From positions 1,302,001-1,366,000 of the forward strand of contig NZ_CP119391.1 in NCBI RefSeq assembly GCF_031886125.1: DNA of 64,000 nucleotides, given 5' to 3'. The DNA is from Halomonas piscis (GTDB lineage: Bacteria; Pseudomonadota; Gammaproteobacteria; Pseudomonadales; Halomonadaceae). The notes below the pieces were generated by a model. That model was not told the DNA's origin and made no database searches. It worked only from the letters and a program-made list of their open reading frames with translations. The position numbers were made by a program, and so were the translations under genes. Below are positions 18,136 through 26,998 of the stretch, piece after piece. How positions within the stretch are numbered: position 1 is the stretch's first letter; each line of letters opens with the position of its first letter.

Positions 18136-18227
18136 GACCTGCCTCCTTCAATATTGGCACTGTGTTGTGGTCCCTACTTCAACATAACCCACGACGTTGA
18201 AGCGGGGCAGGTCCATCCATCATGTCT

Positions 18228-18648
18228 ACACAGTCGGCCGGCCAAGGACCCTGTGGGAGGGCGGCTATGCCGCGCGAGGGGTGCCGCCAGGCACCCTGGG
18301 GTTTGCCAGGCTCCATAGCCAGCATTCGGCAGGTCTGCGGCCGGCGTCGCCCGGTAAACCGGCCTCCCACACAATCGGCCGGCCACGGAGCCTGTGGGAG
18401 GGCGGCTTTGCCGCGCGAGGGGTGCCGCCAGGCACCCTGCGGTTTCCCTGCATAGCCGGTATCCGGCAGGCCTGCGGCCTGCGTCGCCCGGTGAACCGGC
18501 CTCCCACACAGTCAGCCGGCCACGTAGCCTGTGGGGTAGGGCGGCTTTGCCGCGAGGGGTGCCGTCAGGCGGCCTGGGGTTTGCCAGGCTGCATAGTCCA
18601 GCATCCGGCAGGCCTGCGGCCTGCTTTCGCCCGGTAAACCGGCCTCCT
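18228..18648. repeat. REP/BIME array B, three units between the two IS110 copies
   Basis: Units start near 18250, 18391 and 18528 (spacing 141 and 137 bp). Order and detail match array A: the second unit of both has CCTGCATAGCCGG and GGTGAACCGGCC, and the third has GTAGCCTGTGGGGTAGGGC. So A plus IS copy 1 and B plus IS copy 2 are probably a segmental tandem duplication. The last unit is again cut after CGGCCTCC by the IS. Confidence 0.85.
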
Positions 18649-18916
18649 GGTATGGATTGACCTGTCAACGACTGGCTGAGGCTAACTACATGCGATGCTC
18701 TCCATGCTCATGGCTCAGGAAGCGAAGGGCTGTTAGCGACGGTGGATCTCTCTGGTATTCGTGGGTTGGTTACCGACCTGTCATCACTTCGTCGCGGAGC
18801 TTCCCGGGTCTACAATCGAGGGTCACCTTACCCCGGAGGGCAGGGCCTCATAGGAGGAGCTGGGGTTCTCCTGTCGGCCCGACGCCCCCTGAGCCATGAA
18901 CACGGGAACCGCACGG
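18649..18916 (-). ncRNA. Candidate bridge/seekRNA region of IS110 copy 2
   Basis: The noncoding 3' region of the second copy, read as identical to that of copy 1, with the same junction-like segments CTCTGGTATT and GGTCTACAATCG at positions 1984 bp further on. The right flank of this copy (ACACAATCG) shares ACAATCG with the internal segment. Confidence 0.5.
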
Positions 18917-20119
18917 TTATGCCGTGGCCCGACTGCCGTGGGGCTTGCCCATGGCTTCACAGGCGATGGCCCACAAGAAGCCCGCCAACTCGCGAGCGAC
19001 CGCCGTGGTCACTTGCTGTTTGGCCTTCCCCGTAGCGGCTAGCCGGCGATAACGGCCGCACAGGCGTTTCTGCGCCTCCCAGGCGATGGCTTGTACCATC
19101 GGGGACGTTCGCTCGGCACGCTGCTGGATAATACGAGTTTTGCGCGCCGGGTAGCGATAGCTCCAGGCCGACTCCACCAGCACACGCCTGACGTGACCGT
19201 TGCCCGTCTTGGTGATCCCGCCTTGTCGACGACTGCCGCCGCTGGAGTGCTCGCTGGGCACCAGGCCCAGGTAGGCCATGAGCTGACGGGGCGAGTCGAA
19301 GCGGCTGATATCGCCCAGCTCGGACAGCACGGTCATGGCGGTGATCAAGCTGACGCCGCGCAGCGCCATGAGCGCCTCCACCACGGGAGCCAGTGACCAC
19401 TCGGTCAACGCGGCTCGCATCTGCTTTTCCAGGCCGGCCACACGACGCTCGGCTTCCCTGACGTTTTCGATGTACTCCTGCAACACAAGCTGTTGAATGG
19501 GCGAGTCGAATCGGACGGTTTCCAGCCAGCGGTAGTGTGCTGCTGTCCAACGGCTCTTGCCGGGATAGGGCTTGTTGTGGCGCAACAGGAACGCATTGAG
19601 ACGTTGCCGTGCTCGGAGCTCGGCGGCCTTCATGTCTTCTCGCGCCCGTGTTAAGTCGCGTATGGCCTCCTGTTCAGCCGTTGGCACCCATACGGCCGTC
19701 AGTTCCCCGGCACGTGACAGGCGAGCCAGCAACACGGCGTCTCGTCGATCGGTTTTCACCCTGTCCCCCGGCCGCTGGGGAATCAGCGACGGCGCCACCA
19801 CCTCACCATCATGCCCGCTAGCCTGGATCTGATGATAAATGCCGTAGCCGCATGGCCCCGCCTCGTAGCAGAACAGCAGCGGCTGCCCGGCAAAGCGTTC
19901 GCTCATTTGCCGAATCAGCTGATCGATGGCCTTGGGCTCGTTGGGTATTTCCCCCAGGAATTCAGGCGCTTGTCGACCTTCTTCTGCAACGGCGACAGAG
20001 ATGCTGACCTTGTGGACGTCCAGCCCGATGTAGGCGGCATGGCCGCTGCCGACGGCGTTGAGCCGCTTTGCGGCTTCACTTTCTACAAGAACGGGATTTG
20101 TTGCGTTAGACTGTTTCAT
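18917..20119 (-). CDS. IS110-family transposase, copy 2
   Basis: A 400-residue DEDD transposase identical to copy 1 except Gly105 instead of Ser105. The catalytic Asp34, Glu86, Asp123 and Asp126 and the C-terminal SEHSSGG serine motif are all present and the frame is intact, so this copy could be active. It lies on the minus strand, with its 5' side facing REP array C. Confidence 0.95.
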   Translation of the reverse strand: MKQSNATNPVLVESEAAKRLNAVGSGHAAYIGLDVHKVSISVAVAEEGRQAPEFLGEIPNEPKAIDQLIRQMSERFAGQPLLFCYEAGPCGYGIYHQIQASGHDGEVVAPSLIPQRPGDRVKTDRRDAVLLARLSRAGELTAVWVPTAEQEAIRDLTRAREDMKAAELRARQRLNAFLLRHNKPYPGKSRWTAAHYRWLETVRFDSPIQQLVLQEYIENVREAERRVAGLEKQMRAALTEWSLAPVVEALMALRGVSLITAMTVLSELGDISRFDSPRQLMAYLGLVPSEHSSGGSRRQGGITKTGNGHVRRVLVESAWSYRYPARKTRIIQQRAERTSPMVQAIAWEAQKRLCGRYRRLAATGKAKQQVTTAVARELAGFLWAIACEAMGKPHGSRATA

Positions 20120-20211
20120 GACCTGCCTCCTTCAATATTGGCACTGTGTTGTGGTCCCTACTTCAACATAACCCACGACGTTGAAGCGGGGCAGGTCCAT
20201 CCATCATGTCT

Positions 20212-20690
20212 ACACAATCGGCCGGCCACGGACCCTGTGGGAGGGCGGCTATGCCGCGCGAGGGGTGCCGTCAGGCCCCCTTGGGTTTGCCAGGCTCCAT
20301 AGCCAGCATCCGGCAGGCCTGCGGCCTGCTTTCGCCCGGTAAACCGGCCTCCCACACAGTCGGCCGGCCACGGAGCCTGTGGGAGGGCGGCTTTGCCGCG
20401 AGGGGTGCCGTCAGGCCCCCTTGGGTTTGCCAGGCTCCATAGCCAGCATCCGGCAGGCCTGCGGCCTGCTTTCGCCCGGTAAACCGGCCTCCCACACAGT
20501 CGGCCGGCCACGGAGCCTGTGGGAGGGCGGCTTTGCCGCGAGGGGTGCCGTCAGGCACCCTGGGGTCTGCCAGGCTGCATAGCCGGTATCCGGCAGGCCT
20601 GCGGCCTGCGTCGCCCGGTAAACCGGCCTCCCACACAATCGGCCGGCCACGGAGCCTGTGGGAGGGCGGCTTTGCCGCGCGACGGCATCC
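20212..20690. repeat. REP/BIME array C, three full units plus a terminal REP
   Basis: Units start near 20234, 20376, 20516 and 20655 (spacing 142, 140 and 139 bp). The first two units are nearly identical over their whole length (GTCAGGCCCCCTTGGGTTTG in both), which implies recent tandem expansion. The array ends in a single plus-strand REP (GCCGCGCGACGGC) 11 bp from the stop codon of the convergent efflux permease gene, and could serve as its terminator region. Confidence 0.85.
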
Positions 20691-20700
20691 CCACTGCGGC

Positions 20701-23700
20701 TTACCCTGAACGCCGCTCCCCCAGCACCAGCATGCAGGGCGTCAGTAAGAGCGTCAGCCCGGTAGCAAAGGTCAGCCCGCCGGCAATGGCGCTGGACATC
20801 TGCCCCCACCACTGGGTGGATGGCGCGTTGAAGCCCAGCGCCGGTGCCATCAGGTTGACGTTGATCCCCAGCACCATGGGCATCAGCCCCAGCACCGTGG
20901 TGATGGCGGTGAGCAGCACCGGGCGCAGGCGCAAACAGCCCGCTTCCAGCGCCGCCGCCGTTGGCGCCATCGGCGCGTCTGCCGTTTCGCCTCCCCGGCG
21001 CAGGGCGTTGTAGGTATCGATCAGCACGATGTTGTTGTTTACCACGATGCCGGCCAGGGCGATGATCCCCATACCTACCATGACCACGCCAAAGGCCTGG
21101 CCGGTGATCAAAAGCCCCAGCAGCACCCCGGCGGTAGAAAGCACAATCGCCGACAGCACCAGCAGCGCCTGATAGAAGCTGTTGAACTGGGTGACCAGAA
21201 TCAGCGCCATCAGGCCGATGGCGACGGCAAAGGCGCTGAACAGAAACTGCGACGCTTCCTGCTGGTCTTCCTGCTGGCCGGCAACGTTGACCCGCGCGCC
21301 GTCGGGAAGCGCACCTTCCAGCTCGTTGAACAGCGTCTCCAGGCGCTCCGCGGACTGGGCTTCGGGCGCGAGGTCGGCCTTGACGGTGATTGCCCGCCGG
21401 CCGTCGATGCGGCTGAGCGTGCCCACCCGGGGCGACGGCGCGATGTCGACAAAGTGGGTAATCGGCACCTGGCCGCGCGGGGTGTTGAGGGTGAGACGCT
21501 CGAGCTGATCGAGCGAGCGCCAGCCTTCGGGCATCCGCACGCGGATATCCACTTCGTCGTTGGCGGTGGGCGGGCGGTATTCGGCGACTTTCAGGCCGTT
21601 GGTCAAAAGCTGCACGGCGCTGCCCACGGTGGTGACGTCGGCGCCCAGCCGGGCGGCGGCCTCGCGGTCGACCCGGATGCGCCACTCCACGCCCGGCAGG
21701 CTGCGGTTGTCCTCGATGTCGATAAAGCCGCCCAGATCGCGCATGGCGCTCTTGAGCCGGTCAACGGCCTGGTTGGCCTTGTCGGGCTCGGCGGCGCTGA
21801 CTTCGAGCACCACGGGCTTGCCGCTGGTGGGGCCCATTTCCTGCTCCTGGGTTTCCAGCACGATGCCGGGGAGCGAGGCGGTGCGTTCGAGCATGTCGTC
21901 AAGGATGGCCCGAGCCGGGCGGCGCTGATGCCAGTCGATGAACTGAAACTGCAGCACGCCGATGACGTCGTTGCCCATCTGCTCGTTGGGCACGGCAAAG
22001 GAGCGGGCGTAAAGCGCTTCTACCTCGCTCATGCCGCCCAGGCGCTGCTCGACCCGCTTGACGATGGCGTCGGTTTCCTCGGCGGAAAAGTCGCCCCGGG
22101 CGCGCACCAGCATCTGGGCGCTGTCGGGCTCGACGCTGGGGAAGAAGTCCACTCCGTGATTGAAGCGCGCATAGCCGCTGTAGACCACGCCCATCAGCAG
22201 CACGGCCAAAAGCACTACCCAGCCGGGGTGGCCGAGCAGCCGGGCGAGCAGCTTGCGGTAGCCGCGGCCAAAGGCGGTGGCGTCGGCGGGGGTGGCGCCG
22301 GCTGATGCGGTAGCGCTGCGGCGGGTGAAGACGCTGCCGAGCGTCGGCAAAAACACCAGCGCCATGGCCAGGGACGCCAGCAGACACAGCACCACCGTGG
22401 CCGGCAGGTATTTCATGAACTGGCCGACCACGCCGGGCCAGAACAGCAGCGGCAGAAACACCACCAGGGTGGTGGCGGTGGAAGCAATCACCGGCCAGCT
22501 CATGCGCGTGGCGGCGGCAAGCCAGGCCTGGCGCGGCGCCATGCCGTCGCGCAGGTGGCGATCGGCCAGCTCGCTGACCACGATGGCGCCGTCCACCAGC
22601 ATGCCGGCGACCAGGATCAGCGCGAACAGCACCACGATGTTGAGCGTGAAGCCCAGCGCCCAGATCAGCATGATGCCGGTGAGGAAGGCCCCGGGAATGG
22701 TCAGCCCGACGAGCAGCGAGGTGCGCCAGCCCATGGCGGCAACCACCACAATGAGCACCAGCACCACCGCGGTGAGCACGTTGTTCAACAGCTCGCCGAG
22801 CAGGTCCTCCACGGTGGTCGACTGGTCGAGAATGGTGGTCAGATCCAGAGCGTCGGGAAAGCCTTCGCTGGCGGTGTCCATCAGCTCGTCCACCGCGCTG
22901 ATGGTGGCGATGATGTTGGCTCCGGCGCGCTTGGAAACCTCCAGCACCACGGCGGGCTTGCCGGCAATCCGGGCAAAGCCCTCGGGGTCCTTGAAGGTGG
23001 GGTGTATCCAGGCGACGTCGCCGAAGGTGACCACGCGGTCTTCTTCCACCTTGATCGGCATGTTCATGACGTCGTCGAGGTTTTCGATGATGCCGGGCAC
23101 CTTGAGCGGCGTGCGTCCGGCGCCGGTATCGAGGCTGCCGGCGGCGACCAGGCGGTTGTTGTTGCGCACCCGGTTGAGCAGGGTGTCGAAGTCCAGCCGG
23201 TAGCTTGCCAGCACCAGCGGGTCGACGACGATCTCCAGCAGGTCGTCGCGCTCGCCGGCGATCTCGACTTCCAGCACGTCGGCGATGCCTTCGATTTCGT
23301 CTTTCAGCCGTCGGGCCACGGCCACGCGCTCGCGCAGGCCAAGCTCGCCGGAGAGCCCCAGGGTGAGTACCGGAAACTCGGAGACGTTGACCTCGTTGAC
23401 CCGGGGTTCTTCGGCTTCATCGGGCAGGCTGCTGCGGGCGATATCGACCTTTTCGCGGACGTCGGAAAGGGCGGTGTCGGCGTCAAAGCCGGCGTCGAAC
23501 TCAAGCGTAACCGAGGCGTGGCCCTCGCTTGCCTGAGCGGTGAACTTGTGCAGCCCTTCGATGCCGCGCAGCTCCTGCTCCATGGGGCGAATGAGCAGGC
23601 GCTCGCCGTCTTCGGGGCTGACGCCGTCAAGGGTCATCGACACGTAAATGATGGGAATGGTGACGTCGGGGTTGGCTTCCTTGGGGATCACCTGCCAGGC

Positions 23701-23784
23701 GGCGATGCCGGCAAGCAGCAGCCCTGTCAGCAGCATCAGGGTGGTGCGCGAATAGGTCATCGCGGCGTTGATCAGCCGGCGCAT
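20701..23784 (-). CDS. RND-family efflux permease (AcrB-like)
   Basis: A 1027-residue inner-membrane proton-driven exporter, the pump of a tripartite efflux system. The N-terminal membrane segment is followed by PKEANPDVTIPIIYVSMTLDGVSPEDGERLLIRPMEQELRGIEG, typical of the RND porter domain. The central membrane block contains LVAGMLVDGAIVVSELADRH, the RND motif with acidic residues. The C-terminal repeat has GIIALAGIVVNNNIVLIDTYN. It resembles the VmeI/MexD-like divergent RND pumps more than AcrB itself. Its start overlaps the stop of the upstream membrane-fusion gene (ATGA). Substrates cannot be told from the sequence. Confidence 0.92.
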   Translation of the reverse strand: MRRLINAAMTYSRTTLMLLTGLLLAGIAAWQVIPKEANPDVTIPIIYVSMTLDGVSPEDGERLLIRPMEQELRGIEGLHKFTAQASEGHASVTLEFDAGFDADTALSDVREKVDIARSSLPDEAEEPRVNEVNVSEFPVLTLGLSGELGLRERVAVARRLKDEIEGIADVLEVEIAGERDDLLEIVVDPLVLASYRLDFDTLLNRVRNNNRLVAAGSLDTGAGRTPLKVPGIIENLDDVMNMPIKVEEDRVVTFGDVAWIHPTFKDPEGFARIAGKPAVVLEVSKRAGANIIATISAVDELMDTASEGFPDALDLTTILDQSTTVEDLLGELLNNVLTAVVLVLIVVVAAMGWRTSLLVGLTIPGAFLTGIMLIWALGFTLNIVVLFALILVAGMLVDGAIVVSELADRHLRDGMAPRQAWLAAATRMSWPVIASTATTLVVFLPLLFWPGVVGQFMKYLPATVVLCLLASLAMALVFLPTLGSVFTRRSATASAGATPADATAFGRGYRKLLARLLGHPGWVVLLAVLLMGVVYSGYARFNHGVDFFPSVEPDSAQMLVRARGDFSAEETDAIVKRVEQRLGGMSEVEALYARSFAVPNEQMGNDVIGVLQFQFIDWHQRRPARAILDDMLERTASLPGIVLETQEQEMGPTSGKPVVLEVSAAEPDKANQAVDRLKSAMRDLGGFIDIEDNRSLPGVEWRIRVDREAAARLGADVTTVGSAVQLLTNGLKVAEYRPPTANDEVDIRVRMPEGWRSLDQLERLTLNTPRGQVPITHFVDIAPSPRVGTLSRIDGRRAITVKADLAPEAQSAERLETLFNELEGALPDGARVNVAGQQEDQQEASQFLFSAFAVAIGLMALILVTQFNSFYQALLVLSAIVLSTAGVLLGLLITGQAFGVVMVGMGIIALAGIVVNNNIVLIDTYNALRRGGETADAPMAPTAAALEAGCLRLRPVLLTAITTVLGLMPMVLGINVNLMAPALGFNAPSTQWWGQMSSAIAGGLTFATGLTLLLTPCMLVLGERRSG

Positions 23785-24884
23785 CAGCGATCACTCCCGG
23801 CAGCGTCGCCCGCCGGCACGGCCTTGACCGGGTCGCCGGGCGCTACCAGCCCGGCGCCCAGGGTGATCAGCCGGGTGGATTCGGGCAGGCCGGCCACGTA
23901 GGCTCGGTCGGTGTCGGCGCTCACCAGCTCGACGGCGGTCTGCCGGACGCGGCCGTCGTCGCCCAGGTGGCGCACGCTGAGTTCGCCGCTGTCGTTCAGG
24001 CGTAACAGCGCCGGGGACAGCGCGTGCACCCGGCGGGGCGGCAGCTCGACGCTGAGCTCGGCGCTGGCGCCGGCCAGCCTTTGGCGCTCGGGGTTGGCCA
24101 GGGTCGCTTCCATGTAGAAGCTGCGGGTGTCGTCCTCGGCGCGGCTGGCCACGTGGGTGAGCGTGCCCTCGAGAGCGTGGCCGCTGAGCAGCCGAGCGGT
24201 CACGCGCTGGCCTTCTTCGAGCGGGCCCACGTCCTGCTGGGAAACCCAGCCGATGCCCTTCAGCGTGTCGTCCGCGATCAGCCGCCCCCACTCTTCCCCG
24301 GGCTGCACCAGTTCGCCCAGGTCCACGCTGACGCGATCGAGGCGGCCGGCAAAAGGCGCCTTGGGGCGGGTGTCGGCCTGCTGCTTTTCCAATCGCGCGA
24401 CCTCGGCGATGCCCTGGCTGAGCGCGGCGCGCCGGCGCAGCAGTTCGGTTTTGGCAATCAGCTCCCGGCGGCGCAGCTTTTCCGCGCCGGCAAGCTCCGA
24501 GCGCGCCAGCTCGACGTTGTCCCGGGCCTCTTTGAGGCGCTCGGGGAGGGCGTCGTTGTCCAGCACCAAAAGCGTCTCGCCCTGGCTGACGCGCTCACCC
24601 TGCTTGACCGGCTTGTCCTGCACAAAGCCCTCGACGCTTGCCCGCAGCGCCACGTCGCGCACGGCTTCAAGTTCGCCCTGCACCACCTGGACGGGCGTAT
24701 ACTCCATGCGCTTTATCTGCCGGGTTTCAACACGGGTGGGAGCGGGCTCTGAGGCGGCATCGGCGGGGGCCTCCGAGCGAAAGGCGTTGAAATCCCCCAG
24801 TACCAGCCACAGCGCCAGTGCGAGCAGAAGCAGGCTTGCCAATACGTAGGAAAAGGGCAGTCGTGAAAATCGCGGTTGCCGCAT
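23784..24884 (-). CDS. RND efflux periplasmic adaptor (membrane-fusion protein)
   Basis: The adaptor links the RND permease to an outer-membrane channel. The ~366-residue protein has an N-terminal membrane anchor (SYVLASLLLLALALWLVLG), a barrel-sandwich half VQGELEAVRDVALRASVEGF, an alpha-helical hairpin rich in Glu/Arg/Leu, and the second lipoyl-like half KAPFAGRLDRVSVDLGELVQPG. The start MRQPRFSR at 24884 is chosen because a further upstream extension is Arg-rich without homology. It overlaps the permease gene, so both form one operon. No outer-membrane factor gene is adjacent. Confidence 0.9.
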   Translation of the reverse strand: MRQPRFSRLPFSYVLASLLLLALALWLVLGDFNAFRSEAPADAASEPAPTRVETRQIKRMEYTPVQVVQGELEAVRDVALRASVEGFVQDKPVKQGERVSQGETLLVLDNDALPERLKEARDNVELARSELAGAEKLRRRELIAKTELLRRRAALSQGIAEVARLEKQQADTRPKAPFAGRLDRVSVDLGELVQPGEEWGRLIADDTLKGIGWVSQQDVGPLEEGQRVTARLLSGHALEGTLTHVASRAEDDTRSFYMEATLANPERQRLAGASAELSVELPPRRVHALSPALLRLNDSGELSVRHLGDDGRVRQTAVELVSADTDRAYVAGLPESTRLITLGAGLVAPGDPVKAVPAGDAAGSDR

Positions 24885-25142
24885 GGGCCTTGTGTCTCTC
24901 GCTGAATCATGGGGCGGTCCGTTGATGCGACCGCCACGGGAAAGCGCCGGGGCGTGAAAACGCCAGGCGCGAAGGCGCTTTAGCCTGCCCGATAGCCGGG
25001 CCAAAGCGCAACTTTGCCAGCCCTACTGTACGGCCAAGGTCGGGCCCTTGACTGATTGTGTTTTGCGTTGGCGACGCCTAACATCGAAAAGGGCGTCGCA
25101 GCGTTTGGCGTGGCGCACTCAAGGTGAAACAACCAAGGAGTC

Positions 25143-26120
25143 ATGATGAAAGATCCCGTACGTATTGCGATTACCGGCGGTGCAGGACAAATCAGCTATT
25201 CGCTTATTTTCCGCATTGCCGCAGGCGACATGCTGGGGCCGGATCAGCCCGTCATACTTCAGCTGCTGGAGATCCCCCAGGCCATGGAAGCCCTCAACGG
25301 CGTGGTGATGGAGATCAACGACTGTGCCTTCCCGCTGGTTCGCGATATCGTCGCCACGGACGATCCCAACGTCGCCTTCAAGGATATCGACTACGGCCTG
25401 CTGGTGGGCTCCAAGCCGCGCGGCCCGGGCATGGAGCGCAAGGACCTGCTGGAAGCCAACGCGGCGATTTTCTCCGTACAGGGCAAGGCGCTCAACGATC
25501 ATGCCAGCCGCGACGTCAAGGTGCTGGTCGTGGGTAACCCCGCCAATACCAACGCGCTGATTGCGTCGTGCAACGCGCCGGATCTCGACGCCGGCCAGTT
25601 TACCGCCATGACCCGCCTTGACCACAACCGCGCCATGACCCAGCTGGCCCAGAAGACCGGCAGGCACGTCAACGATGTGGAAAGCCTGATCGTCTGGGGT
25701 AACCACAGCGCCACCCAGTATCCGGATATTTCCCAGTGTCGGGTCGACGGCAAGCCGGCGCTGGAGCTGGTCGAGCGCGACTGGTACGAAAGCGATTTCA
25801 TCCCCACCGTGCAGCAGCGCGGTGCGGCGATCATCAAGGCCCGCGGCGCCTCGTCGGCCGCTTCGGCAGCGGCGGCGGCCATCGATCACATGCACGACTG
25901 GGCGCTGGGCAGCGACGGCATCGTCAGCATGTCGATCCCTGCCGACGGCAGCTACGGCATCGAGGAAGGCATCATCTATTCCTACCCGGTGCGCTGCAAG
26001 GGCGGAAGCTATGAAATCGTCCAGGGCTTCGAGATCGACGCCTTCAGCCGGGAAAAAATGCAGGCTACCGAGAACGAGCTGCGCGAAGAGCGGGCGGCGG
26101 TGGAGCACCTGCTGGGCTGA
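25143..26120 (+). CDS. mdh: Malate dehydrogenase
   Basis: Mdh interconverts malate and oxaloacetate with NAD in the citric acid cycle. The 325 residues start with [16 protein letters not shown] (dinucleotide-binding glycine motif). They continue with the substrate arginines of [34 protein letters not shown], and [13 protein letters not shown] with the catalytic histidine. The length and motifs fit the cytosolic-type LDH/MDH family. The start has AAGGAG at 25135-25140, ideally placed for the ATG at 25146, although 25143 is also possible. It is divergent from the efflux operon. Confidence 0.95.
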   Translation: MMKDPVRIAITGGAGQISYSLIFRIAAGDMLGPDQPVILQLLEIPQAMEALNGVVMEINDCAFPLVRDIVATDDPNVAFKDIDYGLLVGSKPRGPGMERKDLLEANAAIFSVQGKALNDHASRDVKVLVVGNPANTNALIASCNAPDLDAGQFTAMTRLDHNRAMTQLAQKTGRHVNDVESLIVWGNHSATQYPDISQCRVDGKPALELVERDWYESDFIPTVQQRGAAIIKARGASSAASAAAAAIDHMHDWALGSDGIVSMSIPADGSYGIEEGIIYSYPVRCKGGSYEIVQGFEIDAFSREKMQATENELREERAAVEHLLG

Positions 26121-26290
26121 GGCGCGCTTCTGCGGCGCCATGCGCAGCCGCATTCTGCCCGCGTGGCGGCAAGCAGCGAGGCCGCAAACAAGCAGGCAAT
26201 ATGAAAACGGGCGGTACGACGTGTACAGACTGCGTTTTGTTGTCTAGCTTGAAAAGTGCGCAGCGGTAGAATGACCTGCCGCACCGATCC

Positions 26291-26319
26291 AGCGCCCTTA
26301 AGCTTTATTCTCGGGCGCT
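26291..26319 (+). promoter_or_regulatory. Hairpin just upstream of the DUF7282-like gene
   Basis: AGCGCCC and GGGCGCT form a 7 bp stem around a 15 nt AT-rich loop. It ends 4 bp before the strong ribosome-binding site AAGGAGG. It may stabilise the 5' end of the mRNA; no ligand class was recognised. Confidence 0.35.
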
Positions 26320-26336
26320 ACTCAAGGAGGTAACGT

Positions 26337-26750
26337 ATGACACTTCGCAACGTATCCCTCTCGATGATGCTGGCACTGGGACTCGCCGGCACCGCCGGCA
26401 CGGCAATGGCCGCAGACGGCCCGTCTCTCGAGGCGGACGCTCAGTCGCCGGGCAAGGAAGTGACCGTCAGCGTGACGGCCGATGAGAAAGGCTTTGTGGT
26501 AATCCACGACAGCAACGAAGAAGGCAAGCCCGTGGCGCCGGCGTCCATTGGCCACGCCGCCATTGACGGCCAGGACGAAGTCACCGTCGAAGTGGATCGC
26601 GAGCTCGAGTCCGGTGACAAGGTGTTTGCCATGCTGCACAAGGACACCGGTGAAGAAGGCAAGTACGAGTTTGGCGAAGGTTCCACCGACGTGGATCCGC
26701 CCATGATGGCCGATGGCGAGCCCGTGGTTATCCCCGTCGATGTCGAATAA
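26337..26750 (+). CDS. Exported DUF7282-like protein
   Basis: A 137-residue protein with a clear Sec signal peptide (SLSMMLALGLAGTAGTAMA, cleavage after AMA near residue 24). The mature part is very acidic, with a beta-rich pattern DAQSPGKEVTVSVTADEKGFVVIHDSNEEG and DEVTVEVDRELESGDKVFAMLHKDTGEEGKYEFG, resembling the DUF7282 domain of halophile surface or periplasmic proteins. Function unknown. The strong ribosome-binding site AAGGAGG (26324-26330) suggests good expression. The acidic composition suits a salt-exposed protein in a halophile. A terminator follows. Confidence 0.75.
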   Translation: MTLRNVSLSMMLALGLAGTAGTAMAADGPSLEADAQSPGKEVTVSVTADEKGFVVIHDSNEEGKPVAPASIGHAAIDGQDEVTVEVDRELESGDKVFAMLHKDTGEEGKYEFGEGSTDVDPPMMADGEPVVIPVDVE

Positions 26751-26816
26751 CGGTTCGGCTCTTGCCGTCGTCATGCTCAGCAGATAGGCAAGACGCTGTA
26801 AACTCATCGTAGCGCC

Positions 26817-26845
26817 ATGGCCCCGGTTCGCCGGGGCCATTTTTG
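26817..26845 (+). terminator. Rho-independent terminator
   Basis: ATGGCCCCGG and CCGGGGCCAT pair around TTCG (a stable UUCG-type tetraloop), followed by TTTTTG. It lies 67 bp after the DUF7282-like gene on the plus strand. Confidence 0.85.
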
Positions 26846-26998
26846 TATTGGGCCCTGGCCTGTAAGGGGTGCCGAGCCATGTGCAACTTTGGTCGCGAAA
26901 CGCGGCGTTTTGCGCTGAAGCGTGGCATCATGCGTCGCGGTAATCGGCAGCGGGGCAGTCCCGGTTGCCGTCGCGACCTGTCTGCTGAAGGAGACCCC

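Larger units (their letters stand above)
16665..18227 (-). mobile_element. IS110-family element (IS1111-type), copy 1, inserted in a REP
   Basis: About 1563 bp. Subterminal inverted repeats are ATGGATTGACCTGTC at 16668-16682 and its imperfect complement (ATGGATGGACCTGCC, minus strand) at 18206-18220. They sit 3-4 bp and 7 bp from the ends, the IS1111-group layout. The interrupted REP resumes at 18228 (ACACAGTCGGCCGG). There is no target duplication, as expected for IS110. Boundaries are accurate to 1-2 bp. A second copy lies exactly 1984 bp downstream. Confidence 0.88.
18649..20211 (-). mobile_element. IS110-family element (IS1111-type), copy 2
   Basis: Same length, ends and insertion point in the REP as copy 1, offset by 1984 bp. 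The right flank resumes at 20212 with ACACAATCGGCCGG. The sequence is almost identical to copy 1; the difference noticed is one base in the transposase (position 17823 versus 19807). Confidence 0.88.

Noticed and set aside
16267..20690. CRISPR array in the repeated region
   Set aside because: Units are ~138 bp direct copies with internal inverted REPs and conserved filler, not short repeats with unique spacers; no cas genes nearby.
20411..21685. 424-codon minus-strand frame crossing from the efflux permease gene into the REP array
   Set aside because: It is out of frame with the confident permease and its end is translated REP sequence.
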